Positions 18,928 through 27,591 are shown, counted from the first letter of the stretch. The stretch is DNA of 64,000 nt from a bacterium (GCA_027484025.1 JAIXTI010000123.1:1-64000), one strand, 5' to 3'. Numbers and translations: made by a program. The notes: generated by a model not told the origin, from the letters alone.

Positions 18928-21900
18928 ATGAGCCCCGATCGGCAGTTGCTCACTACGTTGGCGGCCCTGCGTCGGCAGTGGCGCCTGCGCGTGTTGCTCG
19001 AATCACTGGTCTGGTTGGCCGTCGCAATCGTGCTGGCCACGCTGGCGGCACTCGTGGTGATGCGATTCACCGACGGAAGCGCCACCGCCCCCGTCATCGC
19101 GCGCGCATTCGGCTACATGGTGATTGCCGGCGCGTTGGTATATGGCCTGCTCGTGCCATTGCTCCGTCGCGCTTCGGATGAGCGGTTTGCGTTGTACGTC
19201 GAGGAGCGGGAACCATCGCTCAAGCAGGCGCTCCTCACCGCGGTGCAGGAGGCGCAGCTCCCGGAACATGAGCGTCCGTCACCATCGCTGTCGGCACGCC
19301 TCATGTCACGTGCTGCAGCGGCCATTCGCCCGCTCGAAGCGCACATGGCGCTCGAGCGGCCTCGCATGATTCGCGCGGGACAGGCATTTGCCGGTGTGTC
19401 CGCTGGCGCCGCGCTGCTCTTGTTCTTCGGACCGCAGGCGGTGCGCGATGTGGCCCGGTTGCTGTTCGTGCCGTACAGCACCGCACAAGCTGCGGTGCCG
19501 GTACGTATGCTTACGGTAACGCCCGGAAACGCGAGCGTCCCGCGTGGCGGCGCCATCGAGGTGGAAGCGGCGCTGGTGGGCTTTGCGGCGTCGAACGCGG
19601 AGCTCGTGTTCAGGAGCGACAGTGCGGGCGAATGGCAGCGTCTGCCCATGGCCCCCGATGCGGATTCGTCGCGTTTCGGTTCGCGGTTGTTCGACATCGT
19701 GCAGCGCACTGAGTACTACGTGGAGTCGGCCGAGGTGCGCTCGGCGATCTTCACACTCACGGTGAACGATCTGCCGGCCGTCTCGCGCGTGTCGCTCGAC
19801 TTGCAGTTCCCGTCGTATAGCGGATTACCTGCCGAGCACATTGATGACACGGGCGACCTGGCGGCTGTCGTTGGTACGACGGTGGTCGTACGCGCCAAGG
19901 TGACGCGCGCCGTCGCCGGCGGCACACTCCGTTTCGACGACGGTCGTACGGTGGCGATGGCGCGCGAGAGTGACAGCACCGTCGTGGGGCGCTTTACGGT
20001 GCAGAAGAGCGGTTTCTATCACGTGGATCTCTCCACCGCCGACGGCACGGTGGTGGCGGGCGGCGTGGAGTATGTGGTCGATGCCATTCCCGATCGCGCG
20101 CCCATTGTACGCATCGAGGAGCCCGGCCGCGACACCAAGGTGAGTAACACCGATGAAGTCACGATTTCCGTGCAGGCGTCGGACGACTTGGGAGTGCGCT
20201 CGCTCGAGCTGCGCTATCGCGTCAACGGCGGTGACGAGAAGCGGGTGACGATCGCGGGCGGCTCGAGTCGTCCGCGCGATACGCGCGGGGCGCACACGCT
20301 CTTTCTCGAGGAGATGTCGCTGCAGCCCGGCGACCTGGTGGCGTACCACGCGGTCGCCAAAGATGGTGCGGGGCTCGTGGGGAGCAGCGACGTGTACTTC
20401 CTCGAAGTGCGTCCCTTCGGGAAGGATTACCGGCAATCGGACCAACGCGCGCAGCAGCAACAGCAGGGTGGTGGTGGTCAACCACAAGGCGATTCGCCCG
20501 ACGGGTTCGTCGCGCGTCAGCGTGAAGTGGTGGCGGGCACCTTCAACTGGTTGCGCGACAGTGCGGCCACCAATGCCAAGCAGCGTCGCGAGAACATGAC
20601 GACGCTGGCGATTGCCGAAGGGCGTTTGCGTGAGGACGTCGATCAGCTGGTGAAGCGTTTGGCCGAACGAGGCGTGGCCGCGCAAGACACCAACTTCGCG
20701 AAGATTCGCGCCGAACTGCAGCAGGCCACCGTCGAGCTCAAGAGCGCTGAGGAGCAACTGGGGCTGGTGCGCGGTAACGACGCCTTGGGGCCTGAACAGC
20801 GCGCCTTGCAGCGGCTGCAGCGTGCCGAGGCGCTGTATCGCGACGTGCAGGTGCAGATGGGCGGCGGCGGGGGTGGCGGCGGAGGCGGCGGGGGTGGCCA
20901 GCAGCGCGCAGAAGATCTCGCCGACCTGTTCGAGTTGCAGAACGACAAACAGCGCAACCAGTACGAGACGGTGCAGCAGCAGCGTGCGCAGGACGGCGCG
21001 CAGCCGCAGGTCGACGAAACGCTCGACCGGTTGCGTCAACTGGCGAGTCGTCAGCAGCAGGAGAACGAACGGATGCAGCGCATGGCAGAAGCCATGCGGC
21101 AGCGACTCGCGCAGGAGGGAGGCGCGTCGGGATCCTCGTCCGGTGGTGCGTCGTCAGGCGGTGCATCAGCCGGTGCGGCGGGGCGTTCGTCTTCGGGGAG
21201 CCCGAGCGGTGGCAACAGTGCGAGCGGTGCGCAGCGTGAGCTGGCGCGGCAGGCCGAAGAAGAAGCCCGTCGCCTTGAGCGGTTGGCGCGCGAGGAGAAC
21301 AACCAGGAGTTGCAGCGTGCCGCACAGCAGTTGCAGCAGGCGGCCGACAACATGCGCCGCGCGGCGACCGGGTCATCAGCGCAAGGCGGCGCGGCGCTCG
21401 AGGAGTTGAACAGAGCGGCGCGGAATCTGGAGGGGGCGCGGGCCTCGGGCACCACGCGTGGCATTCAGGAGCTCGCCGACAAGGCGCGCGATCTCGAGGC
21501 GCGTCAACAGCAGATTGCCGAAAGCGTGAAGGAGATGCAGGGCGCATCGGCCGGGGAGCGCGCCCAGCGTCAGCAGCAGGTCACGCAGCAGAAGGACAAG
21601 CTCAGTGCCGATGTGCGTCAGCTGGAGAGTGCTGCCGATCGTCTGTCGCGTGCAGCGCGGCGAGAGCAGCCCAAGGCCGCCGGCCAAGTCGCCGGGGCCG
21701 CCGATGCCATTCGCGAAACACGCCTTGCGGACAAGATCGACTTCTCCAAGCAGGTCGCGCGAAGCGGCAGCGCGGAGTACGCCGAGGCCTTCGAGAATCA
21801 GATTGGCGAGAATCTGCGCGACGTGTCCGAACGTCTTCGTAGCGCGTCCGGGGCATTGCAGGGCGAGTCGGCGTCACGCGGGCAGGAACGCACACTCGAG

Positions 21901-22578
21901 CGCACGCGTGATCTCGTGTCGGGGATGGAATCGCTACGCGAACGCGTGGCGCAGCGCGCACAGGGGCAACAGGGCCAGCCAGGCCAGCAGGGCCAGCCAG
22001 GCCAGCAGGGCCAGCCAGGCCAGCAGGGCCAGCAGGGCCAGCAGGGCCAGCAGGGCCAGCAGGGCCAGCAAGGCCAGCAAGGCCAGCAAGGCCAGCAGGG
22101 CCAGCAAGGCCAGAGCCAGCAGGGCGCACGCGGCGGTGCGGCACAAGGCGCGGCGCGTCCCGGTGGACAGCCCGGCAATCAGATGGGACGTGGCGGAGGT
22201 GCGATGCCTACCGGGGTCACGCGCGCCGACGCTGAGCAGTTCGCGCGGGAAATGCGCATGCGCAGGCAAAGCGCCGAAGAGGTTCGCCGTGACGCCGCGG
22301 CGCAGGGCGTCGGCACGCAGGATCTCGATCGGGCCATTCAGGCGATGCGCGAGTTCGAGAACAGCGGCGCCTTTGGCGATCCCAAAGGGGTAGAGCAGCT
22401 CCAGAGCGCGCTGGTCGAACGGCTCAAGGACTTCGAGTTCTCGCTCTATCGCGCCGTAGCCGGCAGCGCGGAAGGTCGCCCCGCGGTTGGCGCGCGGACG
22501 AGTGCGCCCGCGGAATATCGCCAGATGGTCGAGGAGTACTATCGCTCGCTGGCCGGCGGGAAGAAGCGGGCGCCGTAA
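18928..22578 (+). CDS. DUF4175-family membrane-anchored coiled-coil protein with GQX repeat
   Basis: A 1216-aa protein, last gene of the module. Three N-terminal hydrophobic segments (about 28-52, 57-75 and 155-170) are followed by beta-sandwich domains to about 490. The remainder is a very long Gln/Arg/Glu/Ala-rich coiled coil. Inside it are a run of 13 glycines near 644-656, a Ser/Gly linker near 730-770 and 17 Gly-Gln-X triplets at 1013-1063. A globular end has MPTGVTRADAEQFAREM. ATG at 18928 with GGAG upstream; the open frame from 18673 overlaps the previous gene and is not used. It may span the periplasm as a tether. Confidence 0.85.
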   Translation: MSPDRQLLTTLAALRRQWRLRVLLESLVWLAVAIVLATLAALVVMRFTDGSATAPVIARAFGYMVIAGALVYGLLVPLLRRASDERFALYVEEREPSLKQALLTAVQEAQLPEHERPSPSLSARLMSRAAAAIRPLEAHMALERPRMIRAGQAFAGVSAGAALLLFFGPQAVRDVARLLFVPYSTAQAAVPVRMLTVTPGNASVPRGGAIEVEAALVGFAASNAELVFRSDSAGEWQRLPMAPDADSSRFGSRLFDIVQRTEYYVESAEVRSAIFTLTVNDLPAVSRVSLDLQFPSYSGLPAEHIDDTGDLAAVVGTTVVVRAKVTRAVAGGTLRFDDGRTVAMARESDSTVVGRFTVQKSGFYHVDLSTADGTVVAGGVEYVVDAIPDRAPIVRIEEPGRDTKVSNTDEVTISVQASDDLGVRSLELRYRVNGGDEKRVTIAGGSSRPRDTRGAHTLFLEEMSLQPGDLVAYHAVAKDGAGLVGSSDVYFLEVRPFGKDYRQSDQRAQQQQQGGGGQPQGDSPDGFVARQREVVAGTFNWLRDSAATNAKQRRENMTTLAIAEGRLREDVDQLVKRLAERGVAAQDTNFAKIRAELQQATVELKSAEEQLGLVRGNDALGPEQRALQRLQRAEALYRDVQVQMGGGGGGGGGGGGGQQRAEDLADLFELQNDKQRNQYETVQQQRAQDGAQPQVDETLDRLRQLASRQQQENERMQRMAEAMRQRLAQEGGASGSSSGGASSGGASAGAAGRSSSGSPSGGNSASGAQRELARQAEEEARRLERLAREENNQELQRAAQQLQQAADNMRRAATGSSAQGGAALEELNRAARNLEGARASGTTRGIQELADKARDLEARQQQIAESVKEMQGASAGERAQRQQQVTQQKDKLSADVRQLESAADRLSRAARREQPKAAGQVAGAADAIRETRLADKIDFSKQVARSGSAEYAEAFENQIGENLRDVSERLRSASGALQGESASRGQERTLERTRDLVSGMESLRERVAQRAQGQQGQPGQQGQPGQQGQPGQQGQQGQQGQQGQQGQQGQQGQQGQQGQQGQSQQGARGGAAQGAARPGGQPGNQMGRGGGAMPTGVTRADAEQFAREMRMRRQSAEEVRRDAAAQGVGTQDLDRAIQAMREFENSGAFGDPKGVEQLQSALVERLKDFEFSLYRAVAGSAEGRPAVGARTSAPAEYRQMVEEYYRSLAGGKKRAP
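21964..22116 (+). repeat. 9-bp tandem repeat coding Gly-Gln-Gln/Gly-Gln-Pro triplets
   Basis: Seventeen in-frame copies of the nonamer GGCCAGCAG and variants: GQQ-GQP alternating three times, ten GQQ, then GQS. It is collagen-like in its Gly-X-Y periodicity but Gln-rich. Such arrays expand or contract by slippage without changing frame. All reverse-strand frames are open here, which produces spurious collagen-like and Cys-Trp-Pro-rich ORFs. Confidence 0.95.
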
Positions 22579-22595
22579 GCGGCGCCCCCTCCGCG

Positions 22596-22686
22596 CCTGC
22601 CGTCTAGAACCCTGCCGTCTGCCGACTCGGCGCGATACCGCAGCATCGCGCCGAGAACGCAGACGGCAGAAACTACAGACGGCAGG
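22596..22686. repeat. Nested palindromic repeat element, copy A
   Basis: A 91-bp element filling the gap between convergent genes. Outer arms are CCTGCCGTCT (22596-22605) and AGACGGCAGG (22677-22686). Inner arms are CTGCCGTCTGC (22612-22622) and GCAGACGGCAG (22659-22669). The core hairpin is CTCGGCGCGAT (22626-22636) and ATCGCGCCGAG (22645-22655) with an 8-nt loop. Two more copies with the same order occur at 51647-51742 and 52633-52722. It may serve as a bidirectional terminator. Confidence 0.85.
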
Positions 22687-22704
22687 GACGCAGTAACCGC
22701 GGTG

Positions 22705-24585
22705 TTACCCCTCGCTCGCCGCCCACAGCTTGCGGGTGACGCTCAACAACACCAGGCCGCTCACCGCGAAGACGCCCGTGAGTATCCACGCGTCCGTGAC
22801 GCGCGACGGATCGCCCGACGCGTACAGGAAGTTGCCGATCGCGAAGAGCGACGACCAGATCACGACGCAGCCGGACAACCAGCCGATCATCGACGTGCCG
22901 ATGCGATTCTCTTCGGCGACTTCGCGATCGCTGATACCGGCTTCAGCGCGCTGTGCGGTCCATCCCGGCCCGGCGGGTTTCACCTTGCGCACGAAACTGA
23001 GCAGCGTTGCGCGGTCCGTCTGCGGACCCACGAAGGCGGTAATGAGCCACGCCAAGGTAGTGATGCCCACCTGCACGATCGTGGTCGTGGCAAAGTCGGC
23101 ACCGGGCATGAGACGTGGTACCGCGAGCGACGTGACCAGCGAGACGACCATGGCCACGATTTCACACCACGCCGAGACGCGCCACCAGAACCATCGCGCG
23201 ATGTACAGCAGCCCCGTACCCGCACCGATGGACAGCAACACCTGAAACGCCTGCTGCGCGGAGCTCATCGTGAGACTGAGGAGCGCCGCAAAGACGTATA
23301 GCACGACCGTGGAGAGGCGTCCGGCATTCACGTAGTGCGAGTCCGGCGCGTCCTTGCGCACGAAGCGGCGATAGAAGTCGTGCACCAGATACGACGATCC
23401 CCAGTTGAGGTGTGTGAGAATCGTCGATGAATTCGCGGCGAGCAGTCCGCCGATCATGAGCCCCACAAAACCCACCGGCAGAAACTTGAGCATGGCCGGG
23501 AACGCCGAATCGTGCCCAATGAGGGTAGGGTCGGCCGTGGGGAACGCCGCCTTGATGGAGGCGAGGTCCGGGTAGACGATGATCGAGCAGAGTGCCGTGA
23601 TGATCCACGGCCACGGGCGCAGGACGTAGTGCGCAATGTTGAAGAACAGCGTACCACCCAACGAGTCCTTTTCGGACTTGGAGGCGAGCATGCGCTGCGC
23701 GATATACGATCCACCGCCCGGTTCGGCGCCCGGATACCAGTTGGCCCACCAGCTGATGGCGATGGGCAGAATGAAAATCATGAGCGCCAAATCCGACATG
23801 CTGAAGTTCGGCATCATGTCGAGAATGGGCTGACCAGTGCCGTTCTGCGTCGACATGACCGGCTGCGCATCACCGGCGCCCTGCACCACCTGCAACGTGG
23901 AGAGTCGCTCGACGAGCAACTTGAGCCCCAACCAGCCGTTCGCGTCGTTCCCCAAGCGGCGGCCGACCTCGACGAGCGAGAACCACGCCGCGGCAAATAC
24001 CGCCGTCATCTTGATGAAGAACTGAATCATGTCGATGACGAGCACCCCCCACAGCCCGGAGTGCGCGGCGAACACCACGTTGAGCACGCCGGTGAGCAGA
24101 ATCGTCTGCCACGGCGAGAGCCCGAACAGAATGTTGGCGATCTTGCAGGCGGCCAGCGTCACCATGCCCATGATGAAGCAGTTGAAAAACAGGCCGAGGT
24201 AGACCGCGCGGAACCCGCGCACGAGCGACGCCTCCTTGCCGGAGTAGCGCAGCTCGTAGAACTCGAGGTCGGTGAGCACGCCCGAGCGGCGCCAGAGGCG
24301 CGCGAAGAAGAACACCGTGGCGATCCCGGTGAGCACGAAGGCCCACCACTGCCAGTTGCCCGCCACGCCGTAGCGTCGCACCTGCTCCGTCACCCAGTTG
24401 GGGGTGTCGGAGGAGAAGGTCGTGGCGACCATGGACAGGCCGGCGAGCCACCAGGGGACGGAGCGGCCGGAGGCGAAGAATTCGGTGGTGCTCGACCCCG
24501 ATCGCTTGGCCAGGAAGAGCGCCGGCACGAAGCAGACCAGAATCGTGATCAGGACGATGACCCAGTCGATCCAGGAAATGGTCAT
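22705..24585 (-). CDS. Sodium:solute symporter (SSS family)
   Basis: A polytopic membrane transporter of 626 aa with about 13-14 helices, belonging to the sodium/solute symporter family. Family features include the N-terminal helix IDWVIVLITILVCFVPALFL, the early loop FFASGRSVPWWLAGLSMVAT followed by TPNWV, and the mid-protein NSSTILTHLNWGSSYLVHDF resembling the sodium-binding helix 8 region. The ATG at 24583-24585 begins the conserved helix; the frame extends 27 codons further with a Pro-rich leader that is unlikely to be translated. Substrate (sugar, amino acid or other) cannot be read from the neighbours. Confidence 0.9.
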   Translation of the reverse strand: MTISWIDWVIVLITILVCFVPALFLAKRSGSSTTEFFASGRSVPWWLAGLSMVATTFSSDTPNWVTEQVRRYGVAGNWQWWAFVLTGIATVFFFARLWRRSGVLTDLEFYELRYSGKEASLVRGFRAVYLGLFFNCFIMGMVTLAACKIANILFGLSPWQTILLTGVLNVVFAAHSGLWGVLVIDMIQFFIKMTAVFAAAWFSLVEVGRRLGNDANGWLGLKLLVERLSTLQVVQGAGDAQPVMSTQNGTGQPILDMMPNFSMSDLALMIFILPIAISWWANWYPGAEPGGGSYIAQRMLASKSEKDSLGGTLFFNIAHYVLRPWPWIITALCSIIVYPDLASIKAAFPTADPTLIGHDSAFPAMLKFLPVGFVGLMIGGLLAANSSTILTHLNWGSSYLVHDFYRRFVRKDAPDSHYVNAGRLSTVVLYVFAALLSLTMSSAQQAFQVLLSIGAGTGLLYIARWFWWRVSAWCEIVAMVVSLVTSLAVPRLMPGADFATTTIVQVGITTLAWLITAFVGPQTDRATLLSFVRKVKPAGPGWTAQRAEAGISDREVAEENRIGTSMIGWLSGCVVIWSSLFAIGNFLYASGDPSRVTDAWILTGVFAVSGLVLLSVTRKLWAASEG

Positions 24586-24813
24586 GCGAGGGTCACCGGG
24601 GACAGGAGGCGGGAGAAGACAGGTACCATGAGGCGGGAATGTGGGGGGCGGTGGCGCTCCGGGCAACGAGGTTGGCGCCGGAGGGACGAATTGTGTGTCC
24701 GTAGGACTAAAGTCGTACCCCGGAGGGGCCGACCCTCATTTCTGGGGGCCGTCCCGTCGGTCGATGTCGACCACGCCGCCCCCCCACCGAATGTGGTCCC
24801 GCGTCACCGTCCA
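24586..24813. other. Divergent intergenic region between the SSS and PYP-like genes
   Basis: 228 bp between divergent starts, so it should contain two promoters. Only weak signals are visible: a short inverted repeat GGACTAAAGTCG near 24702-24713 and GGAC/GTCC pairs flanking AATTGTGT near 24682-24702. No clear -35/-10 pair or ribosome-binding site was found for either gene. Confidence 0.35.
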
Positions 24814-25221
24814 ATGCCCCTCGACACCACCACCCGCATTCTCGCGCCTTTCCTCGACCGCCTGACGGTCGAGGAACTCGATGCTATCCCCTACGGCATC
24901 ATTCAACTCGATCCCACCGGCGCGGTCCTGAGCTACAACCGCACGGAACGCGAACAGGCGGGGAGCATTCCACGCCCGTTGGGCCAGGACTTCTTCCAGG
25001 ATGTATGCCCCGGGGCGCGGATTCCCGCCTTCTTCGGCCGATTCCAGGATGGCGTGCGCGACGAGAAGCTGGATGAGACATTCGCGTTCACGTTCACCTG
25101 CGCTCCGTCGCCGCGACGCGTGCTGTTGCGCATGTACTACTCGGTGCGCTCGAAGTCGGTCTGGGTGTTCGTGGCCAAGCCCGATGGCTCGCCGCTCAAG
25201 GCGCCTGCGGCGGCAGCGTGA
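24814..25221 (+). CDS. Photoactive-yellow-protein-like PAS domain protein, chromophore Cys missing
   Basis: A single-PAS-domain protein of 135 aa that aligns almost end to end with photoactive yellow protein: LDAIPYGIIQLDPTGAVLSY, then FFQDVCPGARIPAFFGRFQD and SVWVFVAKPD at the end. Tyr41 and Glu45 match the PYP chromophore contacts Tyr42 and Glu46. The residue at the Cys69 position is Gly67, while a Cys sits two positions earlier (Cys65). Thr50 of PYP is Ala49 here. So it cannot bind p-coumaric acid in the canonical way and may sense another ligand. The ATG at 24814 lacks a good SD. Its end overlaps the convergent methyltransferase by 26 bp. Confidence 0.8.
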   Translation: MPLDTTTRILAPFLDRLTVEELDAIPYGIIQLDPTGAVLSYNRTEREQAGSIPRPLGQDFFQDVCPGARIPAFFGRFQDGVRDEKLDETFAFTFTCAPSPRRVLLRMYYSVRSKSVWVFVAKPDGSPLKAPAAAA

Positions 25222-25867
25222 ACTGACTGGTGGGAGGCACGAGCGCCTTGGTGGTCCACTTCACGCCGCGTTTGTTCACCATCGTGACTTCATCGAGCGC
25301 CGTGTAGCGCTCGTGCACCTCGGCCCAGATCGCATCGTTGCGCTCTTTGCCGTGCATGGAGATCAACACGACCCCGTCGGGGTTGAGGAACTGTTCGTAG
25401 CGCTGCAAGCCCTTCTGCGTGTCGTGCAGATAGTAGATGCTCTCGTTGAAGACGATGACATCGAAGCGTTCGGTCGTGGTGAACTCATTCATGTCGCCGA
25501 CCACGAAGCGTGTGGTCGCGTTGTTCTTGTGGGCCGCCTTCTGAATGGGCGCCTCGAAATCCACGCCGAGATACCGGCCCGCAGCGCCTCGCAGCTGCTC
25601 CTGAAAGACACCCTCGCCGCAGCCGACGTCGAGCACACTGCCACCCGGCTTGAGATAGCTGACGTAGCCGGCCAACACGCAGTGGTGCGCCAGTTCGTCG
25701 ATGTTGCGCAACCAGTCCCAGCCCCCTTCGGTGTACTCGCGATTCCAGCGGCTCTCGCGGTCGACGCCAAACGCCTTGCGGACGCCGCGTGCGAGGCGGG
25801 CCGTGAGCGGCAACGCAGAGCTGTCGGCGCCGATGACCGGCGTATCGGTGGGGTGCTGTTCACTCAT
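25196..25867 (-). CDS. Class I SAM-dependent methyltransferase
   Basis: A 223-aa enzyme with the SAM-binding motif GSVLDVGCGEGVFQEQL, the acidic end of strand 2 (YLGVDFEAPI), VVGDMNEF and the motif FDVIVFNESIYYL. The preceding EYTEGGWDWL is typical of small-molecule or sugar methyltransferases. It lies downstream of a deacetylase and a glycosyltransferase on the same strand, which suggests, without proof, a part in cell-surface glycan or lipid modification. The start at 25865-25867 begins MSEQHPT; the upstream frame overlaps the deacetylase end region and lacks homology. Confidence 0.85.
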   Translation of the reverse strand: MSEQHPTDTPVIGADSSALPLTARLARGVRKAFGVDRESRWNREYTEGGWDWLRNIDELAHHCVLAGYVSYLKPGGSVLDVGCGEGVFQEQLRGAAGRYLGVDFEAPIQKAAHKNNATTRFVVGDMNEFTTTERFDVIVFNESIYYLHDTQKGLQRYEQFLNPDGVVLISMHGKERNDAIWAEVHERYTALDEVTMVNKRGVKWTTKALVPPTSQFTLPPQAP

Positions 25868-25899
25868 AGGGACGGCTTCGTCGGAAGAGGGATGGTAGA

Positions 25900-26619
25900 T
25901 CAGGAAAACGACGGGGTGAAGAACATCTTGGTGAGCTTTGCGCGCAGCCTCCACGGCGGCAGCGGACCGCCCACGCTCATGCGCCCCAATCGATAGGGAT
26001 TGGTCCGCGCGCCATTGGCCCAGCGCTTGAGCGTGAGCGCGCCGCGATACCCCGCCCGCTGCACGCGCGCGAGCGTATCCGGATCGTGGGAGCCATACGG
26101 GAACGCCACGCTCTCACACGAGACGCCGAGCAGCTGCTCCAGATCGTACTTGGCACCGGACAACTCTTCCATCGCGTCCGGCTCGTCGAGTCCGCGCACT
26201 CGACGGTGGTGCCGGGTATGCGCGCCGATGTCGTGGCCAGCGGCAAGGAGACCGCGAAGCGCGGTCGCGTCGAGCAGTGTGGCCGGGGGCGCGTTGGGAT
26301 CCCAGACGTTTCTGCCGCCCACGTAGCCGGACACGGCAAAGACGGAGCATGGCCATCCGTATACATCGAGCGCAGGCACCGCGTGCGTCACCACACTCGC
26401 GTACGCGTCGTCGAAGGTGATGGCGATGGGCTTGGCCGGGAGCGGTCGTTCGCCGCGCTGCCACGCCAGCAGGTCTCGCACGGTCACGCCCGTAAAGCCC
26501 GCACCATGCAGGCTTGCCAGATGGCCGGCGAAGAGCGCAGGCGTTACGAAGTTCGTGTCATCGGCCGCGCCCGCCGGCGGCGTTTCGATGCGGTGATAAC
26601 AGAGAATAGGAACGCGCAT
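25900..26619 (-). CDS. Polysaccharide deacetylase (NodB homology, CE4)
   Basis: A 239-aa carbohydrate esterase 4 family protein that removes acetyl (or formyl) groups from glycans. It opens with VPILCYHRI, has the metal/catalytic motif TFDDAY (68-73), the HxxxH metal pair His134/His138 (GAHTRHH), and the FPYGSHDP region. No signal peptide is evident, so it may act on cytoplasmic lipid-linked intermediates, as in LPS biosynthesis. It sits 6 bp after the glycosyltransferase gene, forming a probable three-gene operon with the methyltransferase. Confidence 0.9.
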   Translation of the reverse strand: MRVPILCYHRIETPPAGAADDTNFVTPALFAGHLASLHGAGFTGVTVRDLLAWQRGERPLPAKPIAITFDDAYASVVTHAVPALDVYGWPCSVFAVSGYVGGRNVWDPNAPPATLLDATALRGLLAAGHDIGAHTRHHRRVRGLDEPDAMEELSGAKYDLEQLLGVSCESVAFPYGSHDPDTLARVQRAGYRGALTLKRWANGARTNPYRLGRMSVGGPLPPWRLRAKLTKMFFTPSFS

Positions 26620-26625
26620 GCGCCC

Positions 26626-27483
26626 CTATGCCCGCTGTACGAAGGGCCCGTCCTCGGCGAGGTCGATAAGGGCGGAGGCGTCCGCAGCGTTGTACAAGGC
26701 CCCATTGTTGTGCGCGTACGAAATGGCGCCGGCCTTGCGCTCGGCATCCCAGAGCAGCGCGTATTTGCTGAAGGCACACCAAGCGTGCACCATGCAGAAC
26801 ACGAAGCCGCGCCATCCTTCGCGCCACATCCCTTCGAGCAGGTATGTCTTGACGAAACGCCACAGCGGATTGAGCAGCAGCTGCGACGCGCGCACCCGCT
26901 TGCCGCGATGGCGCAGATCGTCGGCGCCCCACACCGAGTAGCGGACCGCCTTCTCCAGTTGGTGGGCGAGGTCGCGATATGACTCGTGCTCGAGCCGACC
27001 GGATAGCGTGGCGACCGGACCGTCGACGTCGAGGCGCTCGTGCACCTTGTGCGTCGTCCAGCGGTGGACGCTGGGAAAGAGTCGCACATGATAATCACGC
27101 GCCCATCCACCACGATCGAAGGACGCTCCCAGATATCGGTTGCGCAGATGCACACGATATGCAGCCGCCGCCGGCGCCTCAACGGCCTTCGTGATGGCCG
27201 CCTGCAACTCGGGGGTGACCCGCTCGTCGGCGTCAATGGAGAGAATCCACGGGTGACGCGCCACGTCGATGCCCGCGTTCTTCTGCGCACCGATGGTGGG
27301 ACCGCACTCCTCGATGACTCGCGCCCCAAAGCGCCGCGCGATCTCGACGGTGTTATCGGTCGATCCCGCATCGGCAACGATGACATCGTCGGCCCAGAGC
27401 ACCGACGCCAGACACGCCGGCAAGCGGTCTGCTTCGTTGAGCGTGGGGATCACGACGGAAACAGGAACGACGCGTGAAGTCAC
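26626..27483 (-). CDS. Glycosyltransferase family 2 (WaaE/KdtX-like)
   Basis: A 285-aa GT-A-fold transferase. The N-terminus has VSVVIPTLNEADRLPACLAS, the nucleotide-sugar-binding VADAGSTDNT and the metal-binding SIDADERVTP. The region RNRYLGASFDRGGWARDYHVR is characteristic of the WaaE/KdtX group that adds a hexose to the LPS inner core. The C-terminus is helical and hydrophobic (RFVKTYLLEGMWREGWRGFV), suggesting membrane association. First gene of the GT2-deacetylase-methyltransferase set. Confidence 0.9.
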   Translation of the reverse strand: MTSRVVPVSVVIPTLNEADRLPACLASVLWADDVIVADAGSTDNTVEIARRFGARVIEECGPTIGAQKNAGIDVARHPWILSIDADERVTPELQAAITKAVEAPAAAAYRVHLRNRYLGASFDRGGWARDYHVRLFPSVHRWTTHKVHERLDVDGPVATLSGRLEHESYRDLAHQLEKAVRYSVWGADDLRHRGKRVRASQLLLNPLWRFVKTYLLEGMWREGWRGFVFCMVHAWCAFSKYALLWDAERKAGAISYAHNNGALYNAADASALIDLAEDGPFVQRA

Positions 27484-27497
27484 GACGAGGAGCCAAA

Positions 27498-27591
27498 GGG
27501 TACACGACCTGCGCAGGAACCAGAACCTTTCGTTTCACTACACGTGGGGGCACGCTTCTCCCCCTGCGCGGTTCGTTCCTGTTGAGTACCC
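27498..27591. promoter_or_regulatory. Spaced inverted repeats upstream of the glycosyltransferase
   Basis: The 231-bp region 27484-27714 precedes the GT2 gene. It holds two nested inverted repeat pairs: GGGTAC (27498-27503) with GTACCC (27586-27591), and GCGCAGG (27511-27517) with CCTGCGC (27563-27569), around CACGTG at 27541-27546. The promoter of the GT2 operon should lie here. Nearer 27700, a weak TTCTC/GAGAA hairpin followed by TTTATT may end the next gene upstream. Confidence 0.4.

Noticed and set aside
21964-22116. Possible CRISPR-like array
   Set aside because: The unit is a 9-bp in-frame coding repeat without spacers.
21602-22269. Collagen-like, Cys-Trp-Pro-rich and Leu-Ala-Leu-rich reverse-strand frames
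   Set aside because: They result from reading the 9-bp Gly-Gln-X repeat on the opposite strand in three frames.
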